64,000 bases of DNA from UBA6522 sp965237785 (lineage in GTDB: Bacteria > Pseudomonadota > Gammaproteobacteria > Steroidobacterales > Rariloculaceae), in NCBI GenBank assembly GCA_965237785.1, contig OZ250159.1:1-64000 (forward strand), read 5' to 3'. Within the stretch, counting starts at the first letter, position 1. Each line of letters begins with the position of its first letter. A program made the translations under genes and the position numbers. The notes below the pieces were generated by a model. It worked only from the letters and a program-made list of their open reading frames with translations, was not told the DNA's origin and ran no database searches. This document shows, piece by piece, positions 8,252 through 17,050 of this stretch.

Positions 8252-9934
8252 GTGAAAATATTGTCCATCCATTCAATTGGCACGCTCTTGCTTGCAATTG
8301 CCGTCTCTGCCTGCACACCGTCCGAGCCGGCCGTTGAAGGGGAGGAACTGGCCATACTGGTGGAAACCACCGGTGTCTATACTCGTCCGATTTCAACCGA
8401 CTCGGCGCTTGCGCAGCAATTCTTCGATCAGGGTCTGAGGCTCACGTGGGGCTACCACTTTCCCGAATCCGTCGCTTCCTACCAGGAAGCGCTGCGCCAC
8501 GACCCCGATCATCCGATGATCAACTGGGGCCTCGCCCTTGCGCTGGGACCGAATCCCAACAGCCGGGGCGGGGGTCTTCCCGACGATCCCCAGGGGGAGG
8601 CGCGCAGGGCCATCGAACGGGCGGTGTCGTTCATTGACCGCGGAAACGAGTCGGAGCGGGCCTTCGTGAGCGCGCTTCACCGGCGCTTCGACGCGGACAC
8701 CTATCCGGACCGTGACGCGAGGGATCAAGCTTACCTGGCGGCGGCGCGCAATTTGTTCGAGCAGTATCCGGACGATCCCGACGCGGGCGCGCTCCTGGGC
8801 GACGCTTATATGATCACCCGGCCCGGACGCGCCTATTGGGGTGCCGACGGCCAACCGCTGCCTGGTACGGCCGAGGCGGCGGCGGCGCTTGAACGGGTCA
8901 TGGAACTACGTCCGGACCACCCGGGCGCGAATCACCTCTATATACACCTGCTCGAGTCATCGAATACGCCGGAACGGGCGCTGCCGGCCGCGGACCGTCT
9001 CGCCGCGCTGATGCCCGGCGTCGGCCATGTGGTTCATATGCCCGGCCACATCTATGTGCGGGTGGGTCAGCACACCAAGTCCGTCGAGCACAACCAACGC
9101 TCCGCCGATGCGGACGCGGAGTTCCTCGCGGCCTGGGGCGATCGCGAGTTTCCGCAGACGGGGACCTATTTTCTTTCCGCCCAGAACCACCGCCGCCACG
9201 CATACGATTTCATTCGCTATTCGGCGGCCATCCAGGGTGACTATTCCAGAGCGGTTCAGGCAGCCACCGACGCCCGCAGCCATGAGCCTGAAGAGAGAAT
9301 TCTCCGCGGTCCGGCGCATAAGACCATCGCCACCCGCTGGCTGGTACACAAGATGTTCGGCCGCTGGATCGAGGTGCTGGCCGAGGAGCGCGTGATGGAG
9401 GGGCGCCCATACCTTGACGGTATGTGGTACTACACCCAGGGGAGCGCGCATGTCGGGCTCGGGAACTTCAGCGATGCCGAGGCCAGCCTGGAGCAGCTCA
9501 GGGCGGTTGCCGCGGATCCCGAATCGGCGACGGTCCGTCGCAACGCCAACACCGTCGCAGCGTTGATGGAGCTGGCCGCCCTCGGGCTCGAAGGCGAGTT
9601 GAAGCAGGCGCAGGGGGATATCGAGGGTGCCGTCGCGGCGTTTCGCGCAGCGGTAGCCATCGAGGACGGTTTCGCCTACACGGAGCCTCCCGACTGGCCT
9701 CAACCCATGCGGCACTATCTTGGCGCGGCGCTATTGGAGGCGGGCGATGCCGAGGAAGCCGAGCGCGTGTACCGCCGCGACATGGAGACCAACCGCAACG
9801 ACGGCTGGGCGCTCTTTGGCCTGTGGCAGAGCCTCCAGGCCCAGGGCAAGGTCGCGGAAGCGAACGAGGTCTTTCAGGCCTTCGAGCAGGCGTGGCAATA
9901 CGCCGACGTGGAACTTACGCGCTCGCGATTCTAG
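8252..9934 (+). CDS. TPR-repeat lipoprotein
   Basis: 560 residues, GTG start. The N terminus is a lipoprotein signal (hydrophobic residues 9-18, VSAC lipobox, Cys 21). The mature part is built of helical tetratricopeptide repeats, e.g. FFDQGLRLTWGYHFPESVAS, HPMINWGLALALGPN, AAALERVMELRPDHPGAN and AERVYRRDMETNRNDGWALF. There is a conserved His-rich centre, GVGHVVHMPGHIYVRVGQH, typical of a widespread exported TPR family of unknown role. Such proteins usually act as protein-interaction scaffolds; no catalytic motif is seen. It follows the ferredoxin by 4 bases. Confidence 0.8.
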   Translation: MKILSIHSIGTLLLAIAVSACTPSEPAVEGEELAILVETTGVYTRPISTDSALAQQFFDQGLRLTWGYHFPESVASYQEALRHDPDHPMINWGLALALGPNPNSRGGGLPDDPQGEARRAIERAVSFIDRGNESERAFVSALHRRFDADTYPDRDARDQAYLAAARNLFEQYPDDPDAGALLGDAYMITRPGRAYWGADGQPLPGTAEAAAALERVMELRPDHPGANHLYIHLLESSNTPERALPAADRLAALMPGVGHVVHMPGHIYVRVGQHTKSVEHNQRSADADAEFLAAWGDREFPQTGTYFLSAQNHRRHAYDFIRYSAAIQGDYSRAVQAATDARSHEPEERILRGPAHKTIATRWLVHKMFGRWIEVLAEERVMEGRPYLDGMWYYTQGSAHVGLGNFSDAEASLEQLRAVAADPESATVRRNANTVAALMELAALGLEGELKQAQGDIEGAVAAFRAAVAIEDGFAYTEPPDWPQPMRHYLGAALLEAGDAEEAERVYRRDMETNRNDGWALFGLWQSLQAQGKVAEANEVFQAFEQAWQYADVELTRSRF

Positions 9935-10027
9935 CCGCCTGTTTCACCACGCCAATACTGCGGCCGACCCGATGCCCTTGCGACGCGCATCGGGAGCAAC
10001 GCGGGCTCGCAGTCTGTCGGACCCGTT

Positions 10028-10585
10028 TTAGGGCCAAAGCCAACCGAACGCACCGCCGGTCAGCAGCGCGAATATCAGCGCGTCGCCCCATCCCTTGACA
10101 ACGCCGCTCCACGGGCGGCCGAACCAGATCGCCTCGGGCACGACGCCGGCACCATAGGCCAGCCAGGCGATCGTCGCAGTAAGCCGGAATACGGACATGT
10201 AGTCCGAGCCTGGAGCCAGTGACAGGCCAGCCACGTAGGCGACGAGAATTCCCACCACCAGGTAGAACGCGAAAACCAACGCCATGTTGCGCCCCATATT
10301 GGGTATGCCTCGGGGCAGCACTGTCATGAATCCCGCGGCGCCGTCTTCATACGCCTTGCGTACGCGCTCATCCTTCATCGCCTCCGGCGTGGGCGTGTGG
10401 GGGAACATGTACTGCCCAGGGTCGAGGTTCTGCGCTGCGAGATTGGCCAGCGTGCCCTCCTCGTCGGGCAACCCGGCGAAATCCTTCTTGTGCCAGGGGA
10501 GTACCGTCCAGACGAGCGCGGCGGCAACCCACACCAAACCGGCGGAAACGACGATCGGAAGAGCTAATGAGGAGATGGACACCAT
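10028..10585 (-). CDS. Four-helix inner-membrane protein of unknown function
   Basis: 185 residues. Hydrophobic segments lie near residues 5-27, 97-120, 128-150 and 163-183. Between the first two is a soluble stretch with LPWHKKDFAGLPDEEG and PHTPTPEAMKDERVRKAYED. No enzyme motif or known family was recognised. It is isolated: it converges with the TPR lipoprotein gene and is divergent from the nitrogen cluster. The ATG is at the end of a purine-poor leader without an obvious strong ribosome site. Confidence 0.7.
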   Translation of the reverse strand: MVSISSLALPIVVSAGLVWVAAALVWTVLPWHKKDFAGLPDEEGTLANLAAQNLDPGQYMFPHTPTPEAMKDERVRKAYEDGAAGFMTVLPRGIPNMGRNMALVFAFYLVVGILVAYVAGLSLAPGSDYMSVFRLTATIAWLAYGAGVVPEAIWFGRPWSGVVKGWGDALIFALLTGGAFGWLWP

Positions 10586-10770
10586 GGCGTGATTCCTTCA
10601 GTGAGTACGGATGCACACCGGATCATAGCCCGGCGGGCGATCTGCCGAAAGTTCCCGCCCCGTGATTCCCGCCCCGTCGTGGTGCACCGCGGTTGCCACG
10701 GTGGTGCGCCGACCGTGTCCCGGCCTTGGGCTCAAAATTCAAGTCATTGATATCCGGGTTAAAACGCATC

Positions 10771-10789
10771 TTGGCACGGATAGTGCATT
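10771..10789 (+). promoter_or_regulatory. Sigma-54 (-24/-12) type promoter for the porin-glnK-amtB cluster
   Basis: The sequence TTGGCACGGATAGTGCATT has GG and GC exactly ten bases apart, the hallmark of RpoN promoters (consensus TGGCACG-N4-TTGCA; one mismatch in the -12 element). It sits about 43 bases before the porin ATG, in front of glnK and amtB, genes classically driven by NtrC and sigma-54. A palindromic GGTGCACC at 10681-10688 and a GGTGCG at 10703 could be parts of an activator site, but their spacing is not canonical. Confidence 0.7.
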
Positions 10790-10831
10790 GCAAACGGGAC
10801 GCTTCAATCTCAACTCCAGGAGGACATCGCG

Positions 10832-11461
10832 ATGGCGTTTGCACGACTTTTGATATTACTGGGTCTCGGGGCGGCTCCGGCCGTGTCGATGGCTGACATA
10901 TCTGCCAATTTCGGCATGGTCAGCGACTACATCTACCGGGGAATTTTCCAGTCGGACGCCTCGGCCTCCGCGGGACTCGACTACGAGCACGAAAGTGGAT
11001 TCTACATTGGCACATGGGGCGCAGAGGTCGGAACCGGGATCGAGACCGACCTGTACCTCGGGTTCGGTGGTTCGGCTGGCGATGTGGGCTGGGGTGCGGG
11101 CTATACCGGCTACTACTACACCGACGACTGGGATGACACCTACGAGGAATTCAACCTCGGCGTGAGCTACGGCGGCCTCGCCCTGGATGTGGCGCTCGGA
11201 GAATGGGATGGTGACGGTGGCCAGGATTATACCTTCGTTTCCGTCGGGTATTCGTTCGAGGGTGGCGCCTATATCACTTTTGGCAGTTTCGGTCAGGACT
11301 TCGACGGCGACTATGCGGAAGTCGGTTACGGCTTCGACTTCATGGGTCTGGACCTGTCCATGGCCCTGGTCGCCAGCAGCGATCTTCCGGTGAGTCAGGA
11401 CGGCCCGGCGGACTTCAACCTGGTCTTCGGGGTCAGCAAGGGCATCGCCTTTGGCGAATGA
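10832..11461 (+). CDS. TorF-family (TIGR02001/Gcw_chp) putative outer-membrane porin
   Basis: 209 residues. A signal peptide (cleavage near SMA-DI) is followed by ISANFGMVSDYIYRGI, the hallmark start of the Gcw_chp/TorF family. The rest alternates aromatic and acidic residues in beta strands, as expected for a small outer-membrane barrel, e.g. GWGAGYTGYYYTDDW. Lengths fit the family (200-250). These porins often sit beside glnK-amtB, as here, and may help nitrogenous solutes enter; this is an inference from context. A strong ribosome site (AGGAGG, 10818-10823) precedes the ATG, and a sigma-54 promoter lies upstream. Confidence 0.85.
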   Translation: MAFARLLILLGLGAAPAVSMADISANFGMVSDYIYRGIFQSDASASAGLDYEHESGFYIGTWGAEVGTGIETDLYLGFGGSAGDVGWGAGYTGYYYTDDWDDTYEEFNLGVSYGGLALDVALGEWDGDGGQDYTFVSVGYSFEGGAYITFGSFGQDFDGDYAEVGYGFDFMGLDLSMALVASSDLPVSQDGPADFNLVFGVSKGIAFGE

Positions 11462-11517
11462 CCAAGGCGATTCGAGTATGGAATTCGAATATTGGGAAGC
11501 AATAACGAGGTAACGAA

Positions 11518-11856
11518 ATGAAATTGATTACGTCAGTGATCAAGCCCTTCAAGCTCGAGGACGTCCGCCAGGCACTTGCCGAGGCCGGCGTGCAGGGGAT
11601 GACCGTAACGGAGGTCAAGGGCTTTGGTCGGCAGAAGGGGCATACGGAGCTTTACCGGGGTGCGGAATACTCGGTGGACTTCGTGCCGAAAACGAAGATC
11701 GAAGCGGCTGTAACCGATGAATTGCTCGATGCGGCAGTGGAGGCGATCGTCGCTTCCGCGAGCACCGGTTCAATCGGCGACGGCAAGGTATTCGTATCCG
11801 AATTGGTCCAGGCCACCCGGATTCGCACCGGCGAAACCGGCGATCGGGCGCTATAA
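11518..11856 (+). CDS. glnK: PII nitrogen-regulatory protein
   Basis: 112 residues, the standard PII length. It starts MKLITSVIKPFKLEDVRQAL. The T-loop contains GFGRQKGHTELYRGAEYSVDF with the uridylylatable Tyr in YRGAEY. The B-loop TGSIGDGKVFV and the C-terminal RIRTGETGDRAL are canonical. PII trimers sense ATP/ADP and 2-oxoglutarate; GlnK docks on AmtB and blocks ammonium flux when nitrogen is plentiful. The adjacent amtB (18 bases downstream) supports GlnK rather than GlnB. Ribosome site GAGG precedes the ATG. Confidence 0.96.
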   Translation: MKLITSVIKPFKLEDVRQALAEAGVQGMTVTEVKGFGRQKGHTELYRGAEYSVDFVPKTKIEAAVTDELLDAAVEAIVASASTGSIGDGKVFVSELVQATRIRTGETGDRAL

Positions 11857-11874
11857 GCAGGAGGATAGAAAACG

Positions 11875-13170
11875 ATGAAGATGTTTAACCGAGCGCTCGC
11901 GGCTGTGAGCGCATTGCTAGTGGTGCTGAGTCCCCGAATCGCGTCGGCTCAGGACGTTCTGGATTCCGGCGATACGGCCTGGATGCTGACCTCGACGGCG
12001 CTGGTCCTGTTCATGACCATACCGGGGCTGTCGCTGTTCTACGGCGGTATGGTGCGGGCCAAGAACGCACTTTCCGTGATGATGCAGTGTTTCGCGATCA
12101 CTTGTCTGATGACCGTGCTCTGGGCGTTATACGTCTACAGCCTCGCCTTCGGCGAAGGCGGCGCCCTGGTGGGCGATCTGAGCAAGGCATTCATGGCAGG
12201 GGTCGGCGTGGACGCGGTCAGCGGAACGATTCCGGAGACCGTGTTCTCCATGTTCCAGTTGACTTTCGCCATCATCACCCCGGCGCTGATCGTCGGTGCT
12301 TTCGCCGAGCGGATGAAGTTCTCGGCGATGCTGGTGTTCATGGGCGTGTGGGTCAGCGTCGTCTATGCCCCGATCTGTCACTGGGTATGGGGTGGCGGTT
12401 GGCTCGGCGAGATGGGCGTGTTGGACTTTGCCGGCGGTACGGTCGTGCACATCAACGCCGGCGTGGCCGGCTTGATGGCTGCCATCGTCCTCGGGAAACG
12501 GCGCGGTTTCCCTCGGTCGCCGATGAAGCCCAGCAACCTGGTGTTGACCATGGTCGGCGCGGCCATGCTGTGGGTTGGCTGGTTCGGCTTCAACGCCGGC
12601 AGCGAACTCGCCGCCGACGGGACCGCGGGCATGGCTATGGCGGTGACGCAGATCGCGGCCGCGGCCGCGGCGCTCACCTGGATGTTCGCCGAGTGGATCA
12701 GCCACGGCAAGCCGAGCGCCCTCGGGCTCGTTTCCGGCGCCGTGGCAGGGTTGGTAGCCATCACCCCGGCGTCTGGTTTCGTGGGGCCCATGGGGGCGCT
12801 GGTGATCGGCGCCGCTTCGGGCTATGCGTGCTACATCGCCGTGGTCAAGGTGAAACGCTCTTTCGGATACGACGATTCCCTCGACGCCTTCGGTGTGCAC
12901 GCCATAGGCGGCATCGTCGGCGCGATGCTGACCGGTGTGTTCGTCGACGCGGGCCTTGGTGGCGCCGGGCTGGCCGAAGGCGTGAGTATCGTTGGTCAAG
13001 TGGGTAAACAGGCGGTAGGGGTCATCGCAACCATCATTTATTGTGGCGTGGCGAGTTTCATTATTCTCAAGATCCTCGATCGGGTCATGGGACTGAGGGT
13101 CGCCGACGAACTGGAGGAACAGGGGCTCGACCTGTCGCTCCACGACGAGGCGGGTTACAACCTCAGCTAG
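11875..13170 (+). CDS. amtB: Ammonium transporter
   Basis: 431 residues of the Amt/Rh family: signal peptide (cleavage near ASA-QD) and eleven predicted membrane helices. Signature segments include PGLSLFYGGMVRAKN, FGFNAGSE and DAFGVHAIGGIVGAML (pore His region). It conducts NH4+/NH3 into the cytoplasm and is gated by GlnK, encoded immediately upstream. Ribosome site AGGAGG lies 8 bases before the ATG. Transcription ends at a strong hairpin about 15 bases after the stop. Confidence 0.96.
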   Translation: MKMFNRALAAVSALLVVLSPRIASAQDVLDSGDTAWMLTSTALVLFMTIPGLSLFYGGMVRAKNALSVMMQCFAITCLMTVLWALYVYSLAFGEGGALVGDLSKAFMAGVGVDAVSGTIPETVFSMFQLTFAIITPALIVGAFAERMKFSAMLVFMGVWVSVVYAPICHWVWGGGWLGEMGVLDFAGGTVVHINAGVAGLMAAIVLGKRRGFPRSPMKPSNLVLTMVGAAMLWVGWFGFNAGSELAADGTAGMAMAVTQIAAAAAALTWMFAEWISHGKPSALGLVSGAVAGLVAITPASGFVGPMGALVIGAASGYACYIAVVKVKRSFGYDDSLDAFGVHAIGGIVGAMLTGVFVDAGLGGAGLAEGVSIVGQVGKQAVGVIATIIYCGVASFIILKILDRVMGLRVADELEEQGLDLSLHDEAGYNLS

Positions 13171-13185
13171 GCTGGAAGGAGATTG

Positions 13186-13246
13186 CGGCCGGGGGCCGTT
13201 CCTGCGGGAAAGCCCGTAAGGACGGTGGCCCGGCCGTTTTTTTTTT
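13186..13246 (+). terminator. Intrinsic terminator after amtB
   Basis: A long GC-rich hairpin (left arm from 13186 starting CGGCCGGGGGCCGT, right arm 13220-13236 ending GGCCCGGCCG, with an inner GCGGG/CCCG pairing) is followed by ten consecutive T residues (13237-13246). This is the clearest terminator in the window and closes the porin-glnK-amtB unit. Confidence 0.93.
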
Positions 13247-13355
13247 GCTTTTCGACCCGCTCAATGCACTGGCCCACATATCTCACCGATGTGCATAGCG
13301 GGGCCCATCACCGCGAGCGGATCGGCGGCGGCAGAAGATTGACGCGATATCCGGG

Positions 13356-14117
13356 TCAGATCCGCGCCGCGCCGTCGATCTCGATCACACGTCCGTTCAT
13401 GTAGTCGTTCTCCAGCAGATAGAGCGCCGCGTGGGCGATCTCCTCGGGCTCGCAAAGGCGTCCGGCAGGAATCCCGGCGCTGACCTTGTCGAGGATCTCG
13501 GGCCGCATGCTGGCAACCATTTCCGTCTTCACGAATCCCGGGGCGATCGCATTGACCCGAATCCCGTGCCGTGCCAGCTCCTTGGCCCAGACCACGGTCA
13601 GCGCGGCGACACCCGCCTTGGAGGCGGAGTAGTTGCTTTGCCCGAAGTTGCCGGCACGGGCGACGCTGGACATGTTGACGATGCAGCCGCGTGCGTTCGA
13701 CCGGATCATCTGAACGGCCGCTTCCCGGCCGCACAGGAAGACACCGGTGAGATTGACGTCGATGACGGCCTGCCAGTGCTCAAGACTCAACTTGCCGGTG
13801 ACTTCGCCTTGCTTTGCCTTTACCAGGAGCCCGTCACGGAGGATGCCGGCATTGTTGATCAGCGCATCCAGCCGGCCGAATTTCTCTATTATTCGCTCGA
13901 ACAACGCTTCCACGGCGGATTCGTCGGTGACGTTGACCGCAAAGCATTCGACCTTGGCACCCAGGTCTTCGCAGGTTTTTCGCGTGGGTTCGAGGCTGAC
14001 CTCATCCAGATCCACCAACGCGAGGTTCGCGCCGCGAGCGGCCAGTCCCCGGGCAATTGCGGCGCCAAGGCCCCGGGCCGCGCCGGTTACGAGTACAGCT
14101 TTGTCGTTGAGTTTCAC
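13356..14117 (-). CDS. Short-chain dehydrogenase/reductase, FabG-like
   Basis: 253 residues. The NAD(P)-binding motif TGAARGLGAAIARGL is near the start, NNAGI follows, and the catalytic Ser...Tyr-x-x-x-Lys appears as NMSSVARAGNFGQ and YSASK. IRVNAIAPGFVKTEM is typical of FabG/PhaB-type 3-oxoacyl reductases. Asp after the third strand (LALVDLDE) suggests NAD preference. The GTG start at 14117 overlaps the stop of the ABC protein by 4 bases, so the two are translationally linked. The substrate is not decidable from sequence. Confidence 0.88.
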   Translation of the reverse strand: MKLNDKAVLVTGAARGLGAAIARGLAARGANLALVDLDEVSLEPTRKTCEDLGAKVECFAVNVTDESAVEALFERIIEKFGRLDALINNAGILRDGLLVKAKQGEVTGKLSLEHWQAVIDVNLTGVFLCGREAAVQMIRSNARGCIVNMSSVARAGNFGQSNYSASKAGVAALTVVWAKELARHGIRVNAIAPGFVKTEMVASMRPEILDKVSAGIPAGRLCEPEEIAHAALYLLENDYMNGRVIEIDGAARI

Positions 14118-15766
14118 GTTTGGTGCCTCCAGCGAAGCGTCGAGCCATGCAATCCTTCAGGCAGCACTTGGGATCGCACAATCCTGCCGCCGTGCATTTC
14201 CAGTATCCGGTTGAACACTTTCTCGTTGCCGTGCACGTGGCTGGCGCATACCAGGTGTGTGCCGCGAGCGATGATCTGTTGGAGTTCCTGTGTGACCAGT
14301 TCCATGTTGCCCGGGTCCAGGCCTTCCCAGGGCTCATCGAGAAGCAGCACCCTGGGTTCGTGGACAACGGCCCGGGCGATCAAGACCCGCCGAAACTGTC
14401 CATATGAGAGGGTTCTGACGTTGCGGTCCGCCAGATCCCGGAGGTGGAATTGCTCGAGCAACTCTTCCACGAGCGCCGTCTCGGCCGCGGTCATCCGCCG
14501 TGTCTGGCCGATGCTGGAGTCGAAGCCCGAATAGATGCACTGTCTGGCTGTCGACGGATACCAATAGCCGGCCTGTAGTTCCGGCGACACCCACGCGACC
14601 TGCTTTCGCAGCGTCCAGACGTTCTCTGGATCGTCGATGCCCGCAAAGCGGATCGAACCGCCCAGCGCCGGACGCAACTGGCCATGGAGCATCCGCAGAA
14701 AGGTACTCTTGCCGGCGCCGTTGGGACCGAGAATCACCCAGTGTTCGCGTTGCCGCAACCGCCAGTCGATGCCGGTCAGCACGCGGCGCTCGTCCAGCCA
14801 GACGTCCCCCTGTTTGACTTCGATGATCACGTCGGGAGCCGGTTCGATCGATGCGCGTTCTTCGTGGAGCCTCGCCTTGGAATCGGTTTCGCCCGCAACG
14901 GCAGTTCGCGGAGCGCGCGTGCGCGGATCTGCCGACTGCAGCGGGGCGTTCGCCGGTACCGATTCGGTGGCAAACGCGTCGCCTCCGGGCACATGCGACG
15001 GGTGCGTTCCACGCGACGAATCCGGCCTGCCGAGGATTCCCGATTCCACCACGCGACCAGCGTTCAAGCGAATGATTCGGTTGAGAGACCGGGGCAGGTC
15101 GGACCTGTCGTGATGGGAGCAAATTACGTTCTTATGGGCGCTTATCCCATCGATGGTGGTGTTCAGGTTCTGCCGGGCCTGCCAGTCCAGACCTGCCGCG
15201 GGTTCGTCCAGAAGCAGAACCGTCGGCTTGAACCCCAGGCTGCGCGCGATGAGTACGCGGCGTTGTTCACCCCTGGAAAGCTCCAGGAACGGACGCCGCG
15301 CCAGGTGGCTCAAGCTGAGCTCGTCGAGAATCCGCTCCGCCAGTTCCACCTCTCCTGCCTCGGGTTCCCGCCGCGGCACGTCGGTCCGAAAGATGCCTGA
15401 CAATACGACGTCGACAGCGAGGTAATTCCATTTGAGCTGGGTATAGCGGTCCTGGAGTTCGTGCCCCACCAGGGCGATTCTGCTGAGTGCCTCGACGGCG
15501 TCGGTCTGCGGTTCACCGCCGAAATCGTAACGACGGGTGCCACGGTCGGGCGCTGGCCAGAGATGACCGGCGATCAACTTCAGAAAACTGGTCTTGCCGC
15601 TGCCGTTGACGCCCGTCACGGCCCAATGTTCGCCGGGCACGAGTTCCCAATTGAGTCCATGCAGCACGGTACGCCCCAGCAGCGCGACGTCGACGTTCTT
15701 CAGCACAACGATGGGCCGCAAGCCGCTCGTGCTCGGCGGCTGCGCGCTTGGGTCGGGGCGAATCAT
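14114..15766 (-). CDS. Double ABC ATPase, ModF-like
   Basis: 550 residues with two ATP-binding cassettes and no membrane segment. Domain 1 (about 20-230): Walker A GVNGSGKTS, signature LSRGEQRRV, Walker B VLLLDEPAAGLD. Domain 2 (about 315-545): Walker A GPNGAGKSTF, signature LSYGQFRRVLIA, Walker B VLLLDEPWEGLD. A variable linker of about 80 residues joins them. The layout matches ModF/PhrA-type proteins, whose role is unclear; they are not classic importers. No permease or binding protein is adjacent. The downstream SDR overlaps it by 4 bases. Confidence 0.85.
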   Translation of the reverse strand: MIRPDPSAQPPSTSGLRPIVVLKNVDVALLGRTVLHGLNWELVPGEHWAVTGVNGSGKTSFLKLIAGHLWPAPDRGTRRYDFGGEPQTDAVEALSRIALVGHELQDRYTQLKWNYLAVDVVLSGIFRTDVPRREPEAGEVELAERILDELSLSHLARRPFLELSRGEQRRVLIARSLGFKPTVLLLDEPAAGLDWQARQNLNTTIDGISAHKNVICSHHDRSDLPRSLNRIIRLNAGRVVESGILGRPDSSRGTHPSHVPGGDAFATESVPANAPLQSADPRTRAPRTAVAGETDSKARLHEERASIEPAPDVIIEVKQGDVWLDERRVLTGIDWRLRQREHWVILGPNGAGKSTFLRMLHGQLRPALGGSIRFAGIDDPENVWTLRKQVAWVSPELQAGYWYPSTARQCIYSGFDSSIGQTRRMTAAETALVEELLEQFHLRDLADRNVRTLSYGQFRRVLIARAVVHEPRVLLLDEPWEGLDPGNMELVTQELQQIIARGTHLVCASHVHGNEKVFNRILEMHGGRIVRSQVLPEGLHGSTLRWRHQT

Positions 15767-15887
15767 CGCGCGGATTATACGGGGAAACCGCGTAACCCTG
15801 TCGGCGGCCGCAGGACCAGGTTGGTGATATGCGGGTTAAGTCCGGCAGGCTGCTAGTATTCCCGGCAGATCGTCAAGACGAGCGAGA

Positions 15888-16877
15888 ATGACCGACTTAA
15901 CCCCGACCACTCGGGACGTGGAGCAAGCCTGGGACCGGATTGATGGAAGGGTCGTGGCGACACCGGTTCTTGAATCGGAGCTTCTGAATCGCCGCGCCGG
16001 ATGCCGTGTGCTGGTCAAGGCCGAGTCCGTGCAGCACGGGGGCAGCTTCAAGATTCGTGGCGCGCTCAACCGGCTCTTGCAACTCGGGCGTGCGGAACGA
16101 CGCGCGGGCGTGGTGGCGTATTCCTCGGGGAACCATGCCCAGGGGGTTGCCCTGGCGGCCAAATGGTTGGGCGTCAAGGCAACCATCGTGATGCCGACGG
16201 ATGCGCCCCGGGTCAAACGACTCGGAACGCGGCAATTGGGTGCCGAAGTGGTGCAGTACGATCGACACACCGAGGACCGGGAACTCATCGGGGCGGAAAT
16301 CTCCGAGCGAAGCGGTGCCGCGCTGATCCCACCCTATGACGACCCTCAAGTCATTGCGGGTCAGGGCACGGTGGGTCTGGAAACAGGCCGATATGCCGGT
16401 GTCGGTGGAATCGAATTGGATGCGTTTTATTGTCCTTGCGGCGGCGGCGGGCTGGTTGCAGGGTGTGCCCTCGGCCTCGAAGCGGCGTTCCCGAAGTGCG
16501 CCGTATTCGCTGTCGAACCAGAGGGTTATGCGGAGACGAAACGCTCGTTGGAAAGCGGCGAACGGCAGCGGGTTCAGGGTCATCCGCCCACGCTTTGCGA
16601 CGCACTGATGGCGCGCACGCCCGGTACCATGACCTTCGCCATCAATCGCCACCGGCTCGCCGGGGGATTGCAGGTTAGCGATTCCCAGGCCGCGCGCGGC
16701 GTGGCGTTCGCCGCGCGGCACCTGAAGCTGGTCCTCGAACCCTCCGGCGCTGTGGCGCTTGCCGCAGTTCTGGACGGAGCCGCCAGGGAATATGATTGCG
16801 TTGCGCTTGTGTTGAGCGGTGGAAATATCGATCCGGAAAGATTTCGCAAGATCCTTGCCGAGTACCCGGAGCCATGA
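15888..16877 (+). CDS. PLP-dependent threonine/serine dehydratase-like enzyme
   Basis: 329 residues of PLP fold type II. The cofactor Lys is in GGSFKIRGA, the phosphate-binding Gly-rich loop is CGGGGLVAGCA, and YSSGNHAQGVALAA is the substrate-side Asn loop. There is no ACT regulatory domain, so this is a short form, as in catabolic threonine dehydratase, serine racemase or hydroxy-aspartate dehydratase; the exact substrate is uncertain. Divergent from the ABC/SDR pair. The ATG at 15888 follows a GCGAG leader. Another member of the family is at 43792. Confidence 0.85.
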   Translation: MTDLTPTTRDVEQAWDRIDGRVVATPVLESELLNRRAGCRVLVKAESVQHGGSFKIRGALNRLLQLGRAERRAGVVAYSSGNHAQGVALAAKWLGVKATIVMPTDAPRVKRLGTRQLGAEVVQYDRHTEDRELIGAEISERSGAALIPPYDDPQVIAGQGTVGLETGRYAGVGGIELDAFYCPCGGGGLVAGCALGLEAAFPKCAVFAVEPEGYAETKRSLESGERQRVQGHPPTLCDALMARTPGTMTFAINRHRLAGGLQVSDSQAARGVAFAARHLKLVLEPSGAVALAAVLDGAAREYDCVALVLSGGNIDPERFRKILAEYPEP

Positions 16878-17050
16878 CGCACGCGGCGGCGCGGCCGGCG
16901 ACATGCCCAGCCGAAATTCGGGATAAGATGTAGTGCTGACCGGGTGAGTAGATCGGAATCGAGGGCGAACGTGTCGTCGGGCGAACGAATTTTGCGAATT
17001 CGGATGTCTAACTTGTAGTTCGAAAGCATACGGTCATTTGAATCGGCACC

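Noticed and set aside
7840..8370. N-terminal extension of the DUF2064 gene
   Set aside because: It is antisense to a well-conserved ferredoxin gene; ATG 7839 gives the family length.
10681..10708. Pair of NtrC sites before the sigma-54 promoter
   Set aside because: Half-sites GGTGCACC and GGTGCG are present, but spacing does not fit the TGCACC-N5-GGTGCA pattern.
12127..13143. Long minus-strand frame inside amtB
   Set aside because: His/Arg-rich product without motifs, antisense to amtB; a typical GC-rich shadow.
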